A stretch of DNA of 26,769 nt from Chara braunii (GCA_003427395.1 BFEA01000061.1:441851-468619); one strand, 5' to 3'. Positions 1-10,033 are shown, numbered from the stretch's first letter. Notes: a model not told the origin generated them from the sequence alone. Numbers and translations are program-made.

Positions 1-42
<42 letters not shown>
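1..42. repeat. poly(T) tract cut by the window edge
   Basis: The first 42 bases are an unbroken T run. It could be the poly(A) tail of a minus-strand retroelement. The sequence to its right (43-163) shows no recognisable retroelement 3' end, so the owner is unknown. Confidence 0.6.
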
Positions 43-43
<1 letters not shown>

Positions 44-539
44 TCGTCAACACCAAGTCTTTGTTACAAGTCCCAAATAATCCCTTGTCAAAATGTCTGA
101 AGCCCAATGTCGAGTCTGGATCCAAATGTATCCAAGCCCGCTCTGTCATAGTCTGCTGATGCAGTGAAGTCAGGTAGTGAGAGGGTGAGAGGGAGATGGT
201 GGACTGAGAAGAGGAAGAAGAAGAACTCTCTCTCTCTCATATGGCAGGTACTAACCTGTGAAGATGGGGCTGTGCTGCAGGTACCTCGAAGGCGAAGCTG
301 GAGCTATGGCGCTGCAGGTAAATATCCCTGGCCTCCGCCCAATCTCTCTCTCTCTAGTACTACTCTAGCTCCTAAGAGCGCCCAACGCTGAAGACTACTG
401 CTAACGCTACTACTACTCCTGCAACGCTCCTCCAGAGTGCTGCTGCCGAATCCTGAAGACTACCTCCTGCCTCCTGAACTGCACGTAAAGTGCCTGGGAA
501 ATACCTAGGAACTACCTGCAGCCTGCAGGGCGGGCCAGT
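43..539. other. gene-free stretch with microsatellites
   Basis: I see no convincing gene. The stretch holds TC microsatellites at 226-238 and 343-355 and GCAGGTA three times (244-250, 277-283, 314-320). CTG/CTA-rich DNA with CTGAAGACT twice follows at about 390-475. A 75-residue open frame at 164-391 is low complexity (R/K-rich, then S/L-rich) and is not supported as a gene. Confidence 0.4.
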
Positions 540-895
540 CCTATATAGTGCTGGCCCGTCCAGGAGGCTGCTCTTGCCAATGCCGAAACGTGCCAGACCC
601 TGGCGTTGAAGCTCAACCAGGGGTTGTCTTGAAAACAGGCCCAGAATGGCCTGTGCTAAAACCTTGGTTTGGTGCCTGAGTTTCAGGGCACGTCGAACTC
701 ATGAGGGCCTGAAAATGACCCTCAGTTTCAGGCTGAAAAGACTCAGGGTCGGAAAGGCCCTGATTTAGGCTGAAACGACACAGGGCCTGTAGGCCCTTGT
801 TTTCAGGCTTTCAGGCTGAAACGACACGGGCCTGTAGGACCTTGTTTTCAGGCTTTCGGCATGAAAACGTCACGGGCCTGAAAGCGGCCCGTGCA
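540..895 (+). repeat. GC-rich interspersed repeat, left copy
   Basis: This repeat is recognised because its parts recur in the same order but inverted at 26440-26769. The 20-mer AGGAGGCTGCTCTTGCCAAT at 562-581 matches exactly the complement of 26651-26670 and of 26713-26732. Further in come blocks around GAAACGACACAGGGCCTGT and TTGTTTTCAGGCT. Two imperfect tandem units of about 45 bp lie at 767-812 and 813-857, with weaker flanking units. The whole stretch is full of short mirror motifs such as TTTCAGGCTGAAA. No coding capacity is seen. It may be part of a non-autonomous transposon, but no ends are identified. Confidence 0.6.
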
Positions 896-940
896 GCCTT
901 TTTTTTTCTTTTTTCTTTTCAAAAATCCCGTGACTGCTGT

Positions 941-970
941 TAGGAGTGATGATAAGAGCATACACTCCTA
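941..970 (-). other. 3'-UTR stem-loop of LINE-A
   Basis: Perfect 8-bp stem (941-948 with 963-970) and a 14-nt loop, about 20 nt before the A-rich tail of LINE-A. Read on the minus strand the stem is TAGGAGTG/CACTCCTA and the loop TATGCTCTTATCAT. The same structure with changed but still paired stem bases occurs at 8371-8400 and 25094-25121. A role in template recognition by the reverse transcriptase is inferred by analogy with LINE/SINE pairs that share a 3' hairpin. Confidence 0.7.
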
Positions 971-1015
971 CCAGTTTCACTGTGGGCTCCATCTATTGGT
1001 GGGGAGCTGCACCTG

Positions 1016-1097
1016 CTGAAAAACGGGTCCAGCGTTCCTTGACATATATTTCTGGGCAATTGTGATCTCGATTACTGGGAAACGGGCCCAGTGTCCC
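1016..1097 (-). repeat. two direct copies of a 23-bp motif in the LINE-A 3' UTR
   Basis: The motif CTGGRAAACGGGTCCAGCGT plus CCC occurs at 1016-1038 and 1075-1097 in the same orientation. Related copies lie at 8305-8327 and 25016-25038 (opposite strand) and at 24920-24942 and 25721-25742. It contains the internal mirror CTGG...CCAG. Confidence 0.6.
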
Positions 1098-1263
1098 TTG
1101 TACCTCTTCACCCTCATCTGAGTGGCGCCAGATCTCTCTGTTCAGTTCTGGTACGTCCATTCAAAAAACCTTCTGTATAAGCTCTTAGTTGTATCTGCCT
1201 GTAGTAATTCAAATAAGCCATCCTAAAAAAACGTGAGCAGGAAAGACCCAGAAAGGTGTTATC

Positions 1264-4200
1264 CTATTCATCATGACCATACCAACTCAAAGGGACCAGA
1301 GCGAGAGCAAGGGGGGGGAATGGATCTGAGAATTCTGATGGGGGGCGCAGCGGGATAGATGGGTCTACAGTGGTCCAATCATGAAAAACGAGTCGAAAGT
1401 CTCTGGGAATCTCGTCGTTTTGACCTTCCTTGCTGCCTCTCCTTCCCTTTCCTTCTTGAATCTGTCCAATCTTCCTTCCTTGGGACCCCCCTAGCCAAGC
1501 GCCACTAAATTGTTGAATGTGTTGAAGGATTTCTTTTTTGGAAGATAAAAATTTAATTTTTTCTTTTACTTTGTTCCATTGGATTGTGATGTTTGTTTGT
1601 ACTTGTAGTTTGATTGCTTCTGTTAATTCGGGCCCATCAATTCTTGCTCCTTCCATTTCAAAGGTGCATCGACGGTTCCAAAGGGCCCAGATTATGACCC
1701 TTCTTCCTATTTTAAAGAGGTTTTGAGGGAAATCCTCTAGCTGAGCCGGGGACCAGGTCTCGCATAACAGTGCTCTCCAGTCCCATGGCCATGACTGCTG
1801 AGTGATTAGAGTAGACCAAATCCTATCCCACCAGCGCCACAGCCAAACAGCACCTGGACATTGTAGAAATATGTGCTATATCGTTTCTGGAATGTTTCTG
1901 CTTGGGAATGCTAAGGTACACAATTTGCACCATGGGAGAGCAAGGCCTGATTTTTCTAGAGATGTTCTGTCCATTATCCAGTCATTAGTGGGCAGACAGC
2001 GGTGATCAATCTGCCATTGCAGAGAAGCAATCCTAGTTGGCCTAATCTTGATAGTCTTAAACTACTTGATTCTCCTGATATCTTCCTTACTCACATTCAG
2101 GTGTTTCATCCATCTGTTCTCCACTCGGTCTCTCAGGTTTATCATCAGTCTTAACATCCTATATGTAGATTTTACTGTTAGTAAGTGAAGGAAGCGTTTG
2201 TAGTCTCTGTTGCTCTTCATTGGAACTGTCCCTGTCCAATATATTGGATCAAAAACCAGTTTGTTAATTGGACATTGAGGTTTGAAAGCCAGGTTCTGAT
2301 CTTTGTGTTTCAGAACTCTGACCCTGCGTACTTGTTCTATTGCAACCCATTTGGTTTTATTTGTAGGATTTTCCTCTATTTGGTAGTTCTGATTTATTGA
2401 TAGAATAGAGATTAATATTGAACCTCCTCCATCTTGCATTATCACATTTCCTACCTGCTGGGAGTTCTCCTGTATCCCCACCCAATCACCTTCCTTTAGT
2501 TTGGGTTCTTTCCTTAGAATCCTTAGCCAGTTAATCGGCATTGCTTCAATTATTGTCTCTAAAGCCTTTTCTGTTCCTTTGCAATATTTTAACCTTGGTA
2601 GGAGGTTAGAGAGCTGAAGCCAATCCTTCGTGTCTGAGCACCATATGTCCCCTACCCTTATCGCCCCATTCCTTACCCATCCTTTCCAAGGAGAGTCTGT
2701 GCAGTTGAAAGACCTCCCCTGTGTATCGGTGATCCATCTGTTGTTGAACAATGGTTGTTGACATACTTCCTCCCATCTGTTTGGGGAAGTTTTGTCTGGT
2801 AGAGGTAACTTGCGCCAAGTCTTGAGGAGGTCTGTCCAAAAAGGATCATTCTTTATATCCCTCCTTGGCGCTTGTCGATGGGATTTCGCAGGCTGGTCAT
2901 TGGACTATGAACTACCTCTGGGGATAGGCCAATGTCGATTCTCTAGCCACATCAGTGGGTCAGTCCCACTGGGTACTTCAGGGGCGAGTCTTGCGATTTG
3001 CTCTTCTGCTAGTGCTAACCAGGGTGTCTGTGGATTGAAAAGAAGTTTTATAATCCATTGAACTGAAAGGGTCATGGCTTGGGTAGATGGGTCTATTATC
3101 CCCAACCCTCCTTTTGCTTTGGGTTGGATCACCGCCTGCCATGCCCCTCTGTAAAGTACATTCTTACAATCATGGTTTCCTCTCCAAAGGTATGCTGTGA
3201 TTTGTCTGTGTAGGGGTTTAAACGCGGATTTTTCCAGTGCCCATACTGCTGATTTGTACCAGAGTGAGGCCAGTATGACATTGTTGATGACTAGTGACCG
3301 TCCTATAATAGAGGTCCTTTTGTCGTTCCATAATTCTAGTTTTGACAGAGCCGGTTTGTTTATCCATTCATTTATCTCAGTTGGCTTACCCCTTGCCGAG
3401 AGTAAGATCCCCAGTACTCTGATAATTTTTTCTGCTGAGACCCAGTTAATTCTTGGATATTCCGGCGGTCTCACTCCCTGGTGGTGTATCCACCAGCCTT
3501 GCGTTTTGGTACAGTAGTTTATTCTCATATCTGAGAGAGTGGAAAATTTATCCATTAGTTCTTTGATTTCCTTTAAGTTTTCCTGAGAGGCTTCAACCAT
3601 TAGTGAGAGGTCATCTGCAAACTGGGAGCACACTGGTATGGCTTCTTTCGGTATGTAGCTGACCTGGATTCTTCTGATGTCTTTGTTAGATCTCAAGTTA
3701 ACTGTCAGGGCCTCCATTATTATGACAAAAAGGAAAGGGGTGATAGGGTCTCCTTGTCTCACTGATCTCTCCACTTCAATGGGTGGGGCTAAGTTCCCAT
3801 TTATCATCACCCTCGTAGTTGCATTAGTATGAAGAATCTCAATCCATTTACGGAAGTTAGGGCCAAAATTAAACTTTTCCAGGCATTTTTCTAGAAAAAA
3901 CCAGTCCACATGATCATAGGCTTTTTCAAAATCTATGAAGATGAAAGCCGCATTATGTTTGGATTGTCTTGAGAGTTTGATTATTTCATTTACTAGTAAG
4001 ATGTTGTCCTGGATGTTTCTTCCTTCAATAAAGTCAGTTTGAGTTGGGTGGATGATTTCCCTGATGACCTTTATCATTCGGTTGGCTAGCACTTTTGCTA
4101 CCAACTTATATACTACTGTGAGAAGGGTAATAGGACGATAATTTCATATATTTACTTTATCTCCCTTTTTGCATAACAGAGTCAGAATTCCTTGCCCAAC

Positions 4201-5865
4201 TATCTCTCCCATCGTTCCAGAGGACCAGACTGCTTGATAGAAATCCATCAAATCCTGAGCCATAAATTCCCACATTACTTCCTAGAATTCCTTTGGTAAG
4301 CCATCAATCCCTAGAGTCTTTTCTTCTTCCATCATTATTAAGGTTGTCCAGACTTCATCTTTTGTAAGAGGGACTTCTAGCTTTTCCTTTTGCTGCTCTG
4401 TCAGGGTTTTAGTCAGAGGTTTGAGGAATTCCTCTATTTCTGTGACTCTTTGCTCACTCGGCGTTTTGCATTGTGATGTGAAGAGGGATTTATAAAAATT
4501 CATTGCAACTTTTGTGCATTCCGCCGTGGAGGTGACTAGAGGGAGTTCTTCTCCCTTGGGATAAAAAAATGCCTCGATGATTGTACGTCCAGTTCTTACT
4601 TTTGCTGTGGCGAAGAACCTAGCATCCATGACTCCTTTTGTATTATAACCTTTTAATTTTCCTCTTATTCTGATCCCTTGCCATCTATGTTCCATGAATG
4701 ATAATAGTTTATTCTCAAGATTGCTGATTTTATATGATATTTCTACTTTTTGTTCTTCACTGGTTATCCCTTCTTCTTGTTGTTGTAGTTGTAAAAGTTG
4801 TTTTTGCAAGTCAATTTCTTCTATGTTTCACTGCATTGCCATTAATTTTGAATATTCATTGCATTTACGGCCCAAGAATATTAGGCCGTTGTTGAACCAA
4901 CGTATATCATCCTTAATCTGATCTTTCTGTTCTCTCCAAAAGGACCAGACGTCTTGAAGATACACTTTGAAGTTGTTAGTATGCAGCAAGGATGTGTTAA
5001 GTTTATAGAAGCCTCTTCCCTGATCTGGCTTCTTCCTGAAGGATAACAAGACAACCGTCATAGCATGGTCTAGACCTGGGAAGACACTGCGAGGGAAAAT
5101 CTCAGCCACTTGGAGAGCTCCCTCCAGTTCCTCCGATATTAAAATAAGGTCTATACGAGATTTGGATGCTTTCGTTGTTTGACTTTTCCGGAAACATGTG
5201 TAAGTACGTTTGGTGGGAAAGAGTCGTCTGTAGGCATCGAAGAGGCTGAGGGATTGACAAGTTCTTTCTATAATTTCCTCGTCTTTCTCAATATATGCTG
5301 GACAGGGGGATGGGATCTGCCAGCGATCCAAATTGAAATCCCTTGCCATTATTACTGGGATGCCCACCGGTAGCCGACCCTTTAAAAATTCATGGAAGAG
5401 AAACCTTTCATTCACTTCGTTAGGAGCGTACACACACAAAATAGTCACCACCTCTAATTCTAGCATGGCCAGGAGAAAGGTCCATCGTCCTTCCTTCTTA
5501 TCTACCTCCAAGTAGAGGGGGTCAATCTTTGAGTTGGGAGGGAGCCAGATTGCTACCCCTGTACTACCTGGTCTCGGGGCATGTGCCCTAAAGACCTGAT
5601 GTGACCAGATCTGTTTGTGAACATGATTGTGATCAGCGTTATCCATTATGTGAGTTTCCTGCACACAGATGACATTAGGCCATTCCTTTCCCCCGATACC
5701 TTTCAACTGCTCGTGTATCGCTTCTCTTTTAGTTTGTTTAGCTGAAGCTAAGCCATTTACATTGAGCGACGTGAGGTCCAGGTCGGTTGTTCTTTCAAGG
5801 CTTTTCTTGTTTTTGTCCCTGTTATACAGTACCTCTATTAAATTAGTTCCCTCCATTTCTATCAT
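1264..5865 (-). pseudogene. LINE ORF2 (endonuclease - reverse transcriptase - zinc domain), six in-frame stops
   Basis: One reading frame of about 1,533 codons. The ATG at 5863-5865 lies at the end of the inter-ORF spacer. Residues 30-275 are an APE-type endonuclease: N37, QET at 69-71, YAPN at 146-149, DFN at 176-178, SRID at 236-239 and DH at 266-267. The usual GDFN is RDFN here and SDH is LDH. Reverse transcriptase follows: KKGDK...NYRPI (about 4170-4129), FIDFEKAYD, SVRQGDP and the catalytic FADD at 3610-3621. A C-X2-C-X14-H-X4-C zinc-binding motif (C at 1927, 1918 and 1858, H at 1873; reverse-transcriptase zinc-binding type) is near the end. In-frame stops are TGA 4828-4830, TAG 4282-4284, TGA 4144-4146, TAG 2905-2907, TAG 2062-2064 and TAG 1876-1878. 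No frameshift is seen across the frame. The product would nick the target and copy the element RNA. The TAG at 1264-1266 may be the true end or a seventh lesion, since the frame stays open to about 1117. Confidence 0.88.
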
Positions 5866-5866
5866 G

Positions 5867-5910
<44 letters not shown>
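5866..5910 (-). repeat. (TA)19 microsatellite forming the ORF1-ORF2 spacer
   Basis: (TA)19 occupies 5871-5908. The restored ORF1 frame stops at 5911-5913 and the ORF2 ATG is at 5863-5865, so the 45-nt spacer is almost wholly this repeat. Slippage here would change only the ORF spacing. Confidence 0.8.
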
Positions 5911-5912
<2 letters not shown>

Positions 5913-8228
5913 ACAGGGACAACCAGTTGCTGATATCCAATTTTCCGCCTTTTCCTAGTAAATTATGACTAGATTTGAGAAGATGTGCTAGTAAAACTGT
6001 GACATCGAATTCTGACAAAAAATCTCCCGCCTTAACTTTGAGCTGTTGTAACTCAGCTAACATATCATGGATGAACCAGCGCAGGTTAATATCTCTTGTA
6101 TGTTCATACTTGAGAAAAACGTCCCTGGCTGAAATTCTGTGTGAATCTGCTGAAAGGATCAGTACAGCTGATCCTCCAGGGGGAAGTTGATCTTAGATAA
6201 TCTTCACAATTTCCGCCTTGAATATGCCCCCCCCTGCCAGGTTCTCCATGAAGGTGGAGAGTTGTGATGCATAGTCACCTCCCCGTGTACTGAGTCTGAT
6301 GGTTTGGTCAGGCCTACCTCCCAAATCCCTTCCTTTAATCTCACTGGCAAGATCAGCACCCCTGGTTTGGATAGAGCTAATTCCGCTTGCCCACCTACCA
6401 TTAGCAAGCGTATTTTTTGTCTTCTGCTAATCAGAGCACCTTCAGGTGGGAGAACATGGGACTGGGGGGGGCGGGGCAGGGGGCATTGTATCTGCACATC
6501 AGGGGATGGGGAGGGGAGGAGCAGGGAGCATTGTAGCTGTTCCTTTTCGATCGAGATCTTCTCCTCCTCCTCTATTTGCTCCACAGTTAATGCCACCGTT
6601 GCTATTGTATGATGTTCTGGGACAGTGTTTACAAGTGACATTTGCTGATGTATCTTGTCTGGGTCCTGCAGTTCTTTAGTTTGGAGGAGGTATTTTTGTT
6701 CACCAGTCGATTCAAATACTATTTGTTTGAGGTGGTATATTACTTCTTTTTGTGGTGCTCGGCGAGGGGTGCCGTCCTCTTCCTCTGGCATCCAGTCTGT
6801 CTTACCTTTCTCTCCTTCGTCTTTGTCCTCATACTCCCTTTCTTCCTCTTTCTTCTGATCTATGTAGATTCCTTCTTTGGGTTTGGCGCAGCAACCATCC
6901 TCGCTGCTGGTGATGGTCTCTATACCATTGTTGAGTTTACCAATAACCGATCCTGGGATGCTATGTGGATTCAACGGGGGGTTTCCATTATTTTGTGCAT
7001 CCCTGAACGGTTCTTGTTCATTTTCTGGACGTGCTTGGGGGAGCAAGTTCTGTAGTTTTGGATCCTCGCCCCCTTGAGAGGACTGTGTACTGGCACCTGC
7101 CTGCTCCCTCCCCTGAGTTGTGAGATTGGAAGTGTAGGTCTCCCCTACCGCTATAATCTCACATCCCATTGGGTTTGTTCCCTCCTTTTCTTGTGAAGAA
7201 AGAGGTTGTTCACTCCCTTGGACAGTGGGACTGATTGTAGAGGTTTCCTTCACTTCTGCAGGTTCGCAACTCTTCGGATTGAATTTTTCCTTTCTTATAA
7301 CTGATTTTGGGCTGCTTTCCATTGCTGCTTGAACAGGGTCGTTTGGAGGTTGGAATCTCAATGTAACTATGGGTAGCAGTCGGTGGCACATCTGATGCCA
7401 ACTTACTTCTTTGGGAAGACCTTGTTCCTGAGTCGTTCTCAGACTTGTACTGTTTTCTAGTAAGGATACTAATTGCACATAAGTGTCATCCCAAAAAAAT
7501 TCCGAGCGGCCCAGAAATTTTCGTTTTAGGTTATCTAACAACCATTCCGACACCCTTTGGAGATCTGCTTCCTTCATCTCTGTCTTGTGTTTTTCTGTAT
7601 TCTGACTGGTTGTTCTTTCTGGTGGAAGGGGAGAGTCTGGGATTGGTTCCATCTCCATTGGTTGTGGCCAAAAGGCTTCCTTTAATGGGTCCAGGTCCAT
7701 TGGATCTGACCCTGGTTCATCATTGTCTTGTTCCTTTGCTTCTGTTGACTCCTTTAGGTCTTTTTCTTTTGCTTTTGCTCGGTTTTTCCTGATTAGTTCC
7801 ATTTCTTGTCCCTCTTCCTCCCTTGCTGCATCCATCAATGGGGAGAATCGGTTGCCCTTTGGGATGTATGCAGCAGCATTTGGTCCCAATCGAGAACCCG
7901 TCCTTTTGGATTTGTTTGCTTCATTAGGCAGTTTGTTCTTTGTCCCATTTACTTCCCCCCCTGCCTTTTCACTTAGAGAAGTGGGGGATTTCACTTTTGA
8001 GGGTTGTTGCATCTTTGGATTTCGTCCAGTTGACTGTTGTGTGGGAGGTTGTGAAGGAGGTTTCCATTATGGTGGAGGTCTTGCTACCCTTCTCAGGTCT
8101 CCTCTACCTTCCCACACCCAACCACTGGGTTGACCCCCCGCTGCCGCCTCCTCCATGTATACCCATCCTTCATATCCTGCAACACTGGGGAGCCATCTTC
8201 TCCCAAGTTTTTCCGATGTCCTGCTCAG
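5911..8228 (-). pseudogene. LINE ORF1 (gag-like), broken by two stops and a frameshift
   Basis: The longest intact piece is 6204-8012 (602 residues). The same frame is open upstream to 8228 apart from one TAA at 8067-8069, with an ATG at 8154-8156, so the N-terminus was probably longer. Downstream, an 8-G run (6227-6234 as C on the plus strand) shifts the frame. In the other frame coding continues, through a TAA at 6193-6195, for about 93 more residues to a TAA at 5911-5913. The intact piece is hydrophilic and rich in E/K/P/Q, with a basic stretch near residues 75-90 and an acidic one near 388-412. An imperfect 35-residue internal repeat is seen (245-269 against 280-304, NPxxCE...EQ). No CCHC knuckle or RRM is recognised. 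It is called ORF1 from its position before the endonuclease ORF and its size. By family knowledge ORF1 binds element RNA, but this sequence does not itself show that. Confidence 0.7.
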
Positions 8229-8304
8229 TCAATCCCCTGTAAGCCAGGGTAACCAATTCTGACAGGATTGTTTCTCTGATGTTCTCTGATTACACTCTGT
8301 ATAT

Positions 8305-8417
8305 GGGGCGCTGGACCCGTTTTCCAGCAGGTGATGCTCCCCACCAATAGATGGAGCTCTCCCCGGGTGGTAGTGGTGTCTGCTCTTATCAGCACCACTA
8401 GCACCGGTGGGGGTGTT

Positions 8418-8449
<32 letters not shown>
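8305..8449 (+). mobile_element. short retroelement sharing the LINE-A 3' end (SINE or truncated LINE)
   Basis: About 115 bp similar to the inverse of 930-1038 (GCTGGACCCGTTTT, CAGCAGGTG, GCTCCCCACCAATAGATGGAGC), ending in A28 at 8422-8449. A stem-loop with 8-bp stem TAGTGGTG/CACCACTA and loop TCTGCTCTTATCAG lies at 8371-8400. The stem is extended by GGTG/CACC (8366-8369 with 8402-8405) across one mismatch. It lies head-to-head with LINE-A. Either a LINE-A copy truncated to its last 145 bp or a SINE that borrowed this tail would fit. No A/B boxes are visible. Confidence 0.7.
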
Positions 8450-8451
<2 letters not shown>

Positions 8452-8757
8452 TTGACAATGTTTAAAACAAACTTATGATCTTATGCAATGTCTGTGCGAG
8501 ATGCAACACCCACTCTATCTCTAATCAACCGCTGCTGAATGCTCGTGGCTGTGGACATGTTGCTCCCTTCAAGTTGTGTGTAAGGAAGGGTCAGGGTGCA
8601 GCAAAGGTCAAAGCAGATCCCAATGCTTTCCTCGGCCGTTTCCACCCATTGCTGGAGTCATCCCCCCTGTCGGTCCTCCATCCGTGGGGTGTCGCCAAGG
8701 GTGATCAGTGTCATTTCCACACCCCGGACTTCTTTTCTCTAGCCCCTCGCTTCCTCC

Positions 8758-9955
8758 CTACTCCCCGCGCCTTCCCGCCCACCAACCTCTCAACCACCGC
8801 GCTCCTTGGTTTCCCTCTCCACACTGCTCCTCGTATCCATAAGAAGCAAGGGCAGCGAATCTAGACACCCTTTTCCTATTGGCGTCATTACTTGGTAGTT
8901 GTGGCCATGCAACCCTCTGGAACGACCTTGTGTTGCAGGCTGATAGCTTCAATTGGTCCCCCCACTTGTGTTCCTCCACAAGCTTCTGATCATGGCTAAG
9001 GTCAGCGGAGGAGGGGAAGATGACGTCTAGGGTGCCACTTTGATTGGTTCAATGCTGCTACTGGCGGCCATCATCGCCCTGGCCTTTCACATTTGCTGAA
9101 TGGGCGAATCAGCCCATTTGAATGTCAGAGGCGGGTTGTTTGTAATCATGAGACTCTACGTCTGCATACGCCAGCTCGTTATTCACATCGTCGGTATCAT
9201 CGGCCATGTCATCCTCGAAGATCTGATAGCTGATGGACAAAAGGTTTTCGATGGCTCGTTGCAGTCGCATCAGCGAGTGGAGGCAGGAAAACGCTTCGCC
9301 ACTCGGATGATGCTGGTCCGCAGCGGTGGATCCCTGCGATAGGAGGGCAGTTTCCATCTCTTCCTCCAGCTCCCCCAACAGGTTGACTGACGTCAGGTTC
9401 ACGGGGTCACCCGCTTCCACGACTGTTATCTTAATCAATTCCACTGTGCATTTATATTTTGCCGGACCTGCAACCGTCATACAAAGGTTGTCCATGGCCG
9501 CTTGTCTTGTTGATGATGGCGGGTATCCTTAATCCTGGTGTGGTCGGGCAGGAGGGTATCTCAGCAGGTCAGAGCAGTCTTCCCAGATTGCTCGTCGGCA
9601 CACGTCATTCTTGATAGCCTGTTCGTCGAGCTCTTACCTCCACGACCTGTTTGGTACTGTTGTTGTCACACATTCTGCCCTGTGCGCCTCCTCATCAACT
9701 CTTGGTTCAGAGTTGTACTTGTTTGTTCTTCACGGTGAGGAGGATGTTGGACACGCTGAACTCACCGCCTCATTTTAGTGTTTGCCATATCCAGTCTTGA
9801 TGACAAAGCAACGGTTTAGCCTGAGGTAACCATTTGATCAGCGTGAGGAGGGCCTGGTCGACGTTAAGGTGTCTGGCCCACCTGTCAATGATCCGGTCTT
9901 GTTGGGGTCTTTTGGGTTGGAGCATCCTATACATGGGTTTGACCAATAGGTTATA
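8758..9955 (-). pseudogene. decayed coding frame of unknown product, copy 1
   Basis: Minus-strand open segments in one frame (9528-9109, about 140 codons, and 9047-8758, about 96 codons) are joined by a readable 60-nt stretch with TGA, TAG and TGA. The same frame reads upstream through TAAs at 9529-9531 and 9634-9636 and a TGA at 9730-9732. Further up (9955-9770) a different frame is open for about 60 codons. Its residues from 9943 to 9860 match LINE-A ORF2 (2175-2092) at 14 of 28 positions without gaps (VK..YRML, DR, RW..HLNV). The longest piece is acidic and helix-like with a DDMADDTDD run. This looks like an old protein-coding sequence with C-to-T type stops, perhaps a third retroelement or a captured gene. 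I do not recognise the family. Confidence 0.4.
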
Positions 9956-10033
9956 CTAACTTCCATAATAACCTTGAATTACCTGGGGCCGGTGGCCTGT
10001 GGATATATCTCAAGACTGCCGCCCTAAGCTTTC

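Larger units (their letters stand above)
899..8304 (-). mobile_element. decayed near-full-length LINE retrotransposon (LINE-A)
   Basis: A non-LTR retrotransposon lies on the minus strand, running from about 8304 (5' end uncertain) to an A-rich tail that appears as a T-rich run at 899-919. In element order it has ORF1 (8228-5911), a 45-nt spacer, ORF2 (5865-1264), and a roughly 350-nt 3' UTR with two copies of a 23-bp motif and a terminal stem-loop. ORF2 carries endonuclease, reverse transcriptase and a C-terminal zinc-binding motif in the order usual for plant L1-like elements. Both ORFs are broken mainly by stop codons, so it is inactive. I found no target-site duplication, so the 5' boundary is a guess between the open end of ORF1 (8228) and the neighbouring plus-strand element (8305). 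Confidence 0.85.

Noticed and set aside
164-391. 75-residue open frame on the plus strand
   Set aside because: Low-complexity composition over microsatellite DNA, with no motif or context.
541-548. TATA-box-like CTATATAG
   Set aside because: Sits inside an interspersed repeat with no gene downstream.
6304-8133. Several plus-strand open frames of 67-137 residues
   Set aside because: They lie opposite LINE-A ORF1 and are shadows of it.
899-8304. Target-site duplication for LINE-A
   Set aside because: No match to the sequence beyond the tail (GGCTGCACGGGCC on the minus strand) was found near 8200-8450.
8475-8864. 129-residue open frame repeated at 16983-17372
   Set aside because: No motif. 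It overlaps the opposite-strand decayed frame, and its repetition only reflects the copied block, not conservation.
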